6,939 nt of DNA from Myxococcales bacterium (GTDB lineage: Bacteria > Myxococcota > Polyangia > Nannocystales > Nannocystaceae): NCBI GenBank assembly GCA_016793465.1, contig JAEUJW010000018.1, positions 1 to 6,939 on the forward strand, read 5' to 3'. The notes beneath the pieces are model-generated. The model worked only from the letters and a program-made list of their open reading frames with translations. It was not told the DNA's origin and did no database searches. This document shows positions 4,763 through 6,939 of this stretch, in pieces; the first letter of the stretch is position 1, and every line of letters begins with the position of its first letter. The position numbers were made by a program, and so were the translations under genes.

Positions 4763-6939
4763 ATGGGTATGGCATTGGCGCGTCGGGGTGTTTCTCTCTT
4801 TGGCATTTGTTGGGGGCTCACGGCCGCTGTCGCGTGCGGTGACAGCGGCGAGACCACGGCCAGCGGCACCGACAACGGGTCCGCCGGGACGACGATGATG
4901 GGCGCGACCAGCGAGCCCACCGGCAACGGCCCGACCTCGCCGACCGAGGACACCTCGGCCGGCAGCATGACCAACGGCATGACCAGCACGCCGTCCGAGG
5001 CGACCACCGGCCCCACCACCAACGGGCCCACCGACCCCACCGAGGGCATGACCAGCAACCCCACCCAGACGTCCCAGACGTCGCTCACCAGCGACACCGA
5101 GCCGGACCCCGACACCTCCAACAGCGACACCGACACCACCGCCGCGTCGACCCCGAACACCAGCGACACCAGCGACGGCACCACCGCCGGCGTCAGCGAC
5201 AGCAACGGCACCTCCAGCGGCAGCACCGGCGGCGAGCAGTGCGCGCCCGACAAGGTCTGCAACGACGACTGCTGCGCCGACGACCAGGTCTGCGTCGAGG
5301 AGCAGTGCCAGAAGGACTGCGGCGGCCCGATGCCGTGCGGCCCGATGGAGGAGTGCTGCGCCGACAACGAGCTGTGTTACCTCGGCGAGTGCGTGGTCCC
5401 CGGCGCCGCCTGCATGCAGACGCAGTGCGCCACCCAGATCGCCAACGACTGCGGCCCCGGCTACGTCTGCGACGACGCGCTCGACCTGTGCCTGCCGTCG
5501 AAGGCCGACCCGAGCTGCATCTACAAGCCGCCGGCCCAGACCTTCAAGCCGGTCCCGACCTTCACGTGGGGCGCCCGCAAGTCGGTCAACTGCGCCAACG
5601 TCTCGCAGTGCCAGACCGCCGAGACCTGCACGAACGGCAAGTGCACCCCGACCTGGCCGCACCTCAACATCGCCATGAACGACCTGCCGACGTACAACCA
5701 GTCGTCGTCGACGGCCGCGGTGGTCGACCTCGACAAGGACTGCATCCCGGAGATCATCTTCAACACCTACCCGTCCGGCAACCCCGACACCAACGGCGTG
5801 CTCCGCGTGATCCGCGGCGACAACGGGGCCAAGGTGTGGACCTTCAACGACGCCGCCTACCGCACCAACGGCACCGACAGCCCCGCCGTCGGCGACGTCG
5901 ACAACGACGGCGAGGTCGACATCTTCGCCACCGCGGCGACCGCGAACATCCTCCGCTTCGACTCCGCCGGCAAGCTGATCTGGAAGTCCGAGGCGTTCAC
6001 CGGGGCCAAGACGAGCCCGGCGATCGCCATCGCCAACATGGACGGCGAGGGCCACGCGGAGATCCTCTACGGCTCGACCGTGTTCAGCTCCACGGGCAAG
6101 AAGGTGTGGGAGGGCGCGGCCGGCAAGGGCGTCAACAGCCAGGGCCCGATCTCCTGCGTCGCCGACCTCAACGCCGACGGCAAGCCCGAGCTGCTCGCCG
6201 GCCGGACCGCGTACACCTTCACCGGCAAGGTCGCCGACAACAACTTCGTGGGCTCGACCCTGTGGAACACCGCCGCCGGCGGCGACGGCTTCTGCGGCAT
6301 CGCCGACTTCGACGACGACGGCAAGCCCGAGGTCATCCGCGTCGCCTCCGGCACCGTCTACGCCCACGTGGGCGCGACCGGTGCGCTCATCACCTCGACG
6401 GCGATCCCCAACGCCGGGAACGGCGGCCCGCCCAACATCGCCGACTTCGACGGCGACGGCGTGCCCGACGTCGCCGCCGCCGGCAACTCGCGCTACACCG
6501 TGTGGCGGTTCGACGCCAAGACCTTCTCCCAGATCTGGACCGCCCCCGTCGACGACACCTCGTCGCAGGTCACCGGCTCCTCCGTGTTCGACTTCGACGG
6601 CGACGGCAAGAACGAGGTCGTCTACAACGACGAGGTCTATATCCGCATCTACCCCGGCCAGGAGCCCGACTGCCTGTCGAACCCCCCGGGCCCCGCCTGC
6701 GACAAGAACATGACCGACGCCGAGGTCCTGTTCCGCGACCGCAACGGCTCGCGCACCCGCACCGAGTACCCCGTCATCGTCGACGTCGACGGCGACTTCA
6801 AGGCCGAGATCGTGTTCCCCACCAACAACGACGGCGGCTCCGGCGTGCTCGACGCTGGCCTCGAGGTCTGGGGCGACTCGCTCGACAACTGGGTCACCAC
6901 CCGCCCGGTCTGGAACCAGCACACCTACCACATCACCAA
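4763..6939 (+). CDS. Surface lipoprotein: Thr/Ser linker, cysteine-rich modules, FG-GAP (VCBS-like) repeats; 3' end cut by window
   Basis: The frame is open from the ATG at 4763 to the window edge (725 codons). Residues 1-24 are a signal peptide (R7, R8, hydrophobic core) ending AAVAC, with C25 the probable lipidated cysteine. Residues 26-159 are a low-complexity linker rich in Thr, Ser, Gly, Asp, Asn and Pro, with no Lys, Arg, His, aromatic residue or Cys. Residues 160-294 hold 22 cysteines, including two tandem C-C-CC-C-C modules. From about 315 come eight FG-GAP-type repeats with Asp-rich calcium loops near 322 (DLDKDC), 378 (DVDNDG), 425 (NMDGEG), 468 (DLNADG), 515 (DFDDDG), 561 (DFDGDG), 610 (DFDGDG) and 674 (DVDGDF), which should fold as a beta-propeller. 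The end, VWGDSLDNWVTTRPVWNQHTYHIT, is typical of myxobacterial FG-GAP proteins and normally continues further. An outer-surface binding or adhesion role is inferred from this architecture; the ligand is unknown. Confidence 0.9.
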   Translation, partial: MGMALARRGVSLFGICWGLTAAVACGDSGETTASGTDNGSAGTTMMGATSEPTGNGPTSPTEDTSAGSMTNGMTSTPSEATTGPTTNGPTDPTEGMTSNPTQTSQTSLTSDTEPDPDTSNSDTDTTAASTPNTSDTSDGTTAGVSDSNGTSSGSTGGEQCAPDKVCNDDCCADDQVCVEEQCQKDCGGPMPCGPMEECCADNELCYLGECVVPGAACMQTQCATQIANDCGPGYVCDDALDLCLPSKADPSCIYKPPAQTFKPVPTFTWGARKSVNCANVSQCQTAETCTNGKCTPTWPHLNIAMNDLPTYNQSSSTAAVVDLDKDCIPEIIFNTYPSGNPDTNGVLRVIRGDNGAKVWTFNDAAYRTNGTDSPAVGDVDNDGEVDIFATAATANILRFDSAGKLIWKSEAFTGAKTSPAIAIANMDGEGHAEILYGSTVFSSTGKKVWEGAAGKGVNSQGPISCVADLNADGKPELLAGRTAYTFTGKVADNNFVGSTLWNTAAGGDGFCGIADFDDDGKPEVIRVASGTVYAHVGATGALITSTAIPNAGNGGPPNIADFDGDGVPDVAAAGNSRYTVWRFDAKTFSQIWTAPVDDTSSQVTGSSVFDFDGDGKNEVVYNDEVYIRIYPGQEPDCLSNPPGPACDKNMTDAEVLFRDRNGSRTRTEYPVIVDVDGDFKAEIVFPTNNDGGSGVLDAGLEVWGDSLDNWVTTRPVWNQHTYHIT
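5240..5392 (+). repeat. Two tandem six-cysteine modules within the FG-GAP lipoprotein
   Basis: Module 1 has cysteines at residues 160, 166, 170, 171, 177 and 182. Module 2 has them at 186, 192, 198, 199, 205 and 210. Both follow C-x5-C-x(3 or 5)-CC-x5-C-x4-C, and the halves CCADDQVCVEEQC and CCADNELCYLGEC align without gaps and share seven of 13 residues. They read as an internal duplication of a small disulfide-rich domain. The cysteine order resembles inhibitor-knot peptides and Dickkopf-type cysteine-rich regions; the actual fold is not known. Confidence 0.75.

Noticed and set aside
4727..4763. Leaderless promoter for the FG-GAP lipoprotein gene: TTGCCG (4727-4732), 17 nt, TAAGGA (4750-4755), start at the ATG
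   Set aside because: TAAGGA is a good Shine-Dalgarno match at normal 7-nt spacing, which is the simpler reading. As a -10 box it lacks the conserved final T.
4841..5239. DNA tandem repeat in the Thr/Ser-rich stretch
   Set aside because: ACC-, AGC- and GAC-type codons recur, but I see no regular repeat unit or period. It is low-complexity coding sequence rather than a true tandem array.

Overview
The window is very GC-rich, and its codons end almost always in G or C. The gene content suggests a myxobacterium, most likely of the Nannocystis group: a TonB-like AgmX/PglI-type C-terminus, a DUF1501 protein paired with a planctomycete-type cytochrome lipoprotein, and a long Thr/Ser/Gly-linker lipoprotein with cysteine-rich modules and FG-GAP repeats. 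The taxonomic call rests on protein style and composition, not on a marker gene.

Layout. Bases 1-141 are the last 46 codons of a + strand gene whose product ends in a TonB-like domain. A strong 12-bp hairpin followed by an AT-rich tail closes that gene. A small unrecognised gene (135 aa) runs on the - strand from 639 to 232. The divergent gap 640-860 holds an imperfect inverted repeat and a plausible promoter for the next operon. Two + strand genes 19 nt apart form that operon: 861-3161, a secreted lipoprotein with two CXXCH haem-type motifs, and 3181-4503, a Tat-exported DUF1501 protein of the alkaline phosphatase/sulfatase-like fold. A GC-rich hairpin follows. After a 259-nt gap, a large lipoprotein gene starts at 4763 and runs off the right edge. 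It has a signal peptide, an uncharged-to-acidic Thr/Ser linker, 22 cysteines in compact modules, and at least eight FG-GAP calcium-binding repeats.

How the genes may work together. The cytochrome-like lipoprotein and the DUF1501 protein are a recurrent pairing in Planctomycetes and Myxococcota and probably act together in the periplasm or at the cell surface. They reach it by different routes, Sec plus lipidation and Tat. Their biochemical activity is not established. The FG-GAP lipoprotein is probably a surface-displayed binding or adhesion protein with its own transcription unit. Nothing in the window is a mobile element, CRISPR array, tRNA or rRNA. The most unusual structures are two tandem six-cysteine modules with knottin-like C-C-CC-C-C spacing in the FG-GAP lipoprotein, and the two-route exported cytochrome/DUF1501 pair.
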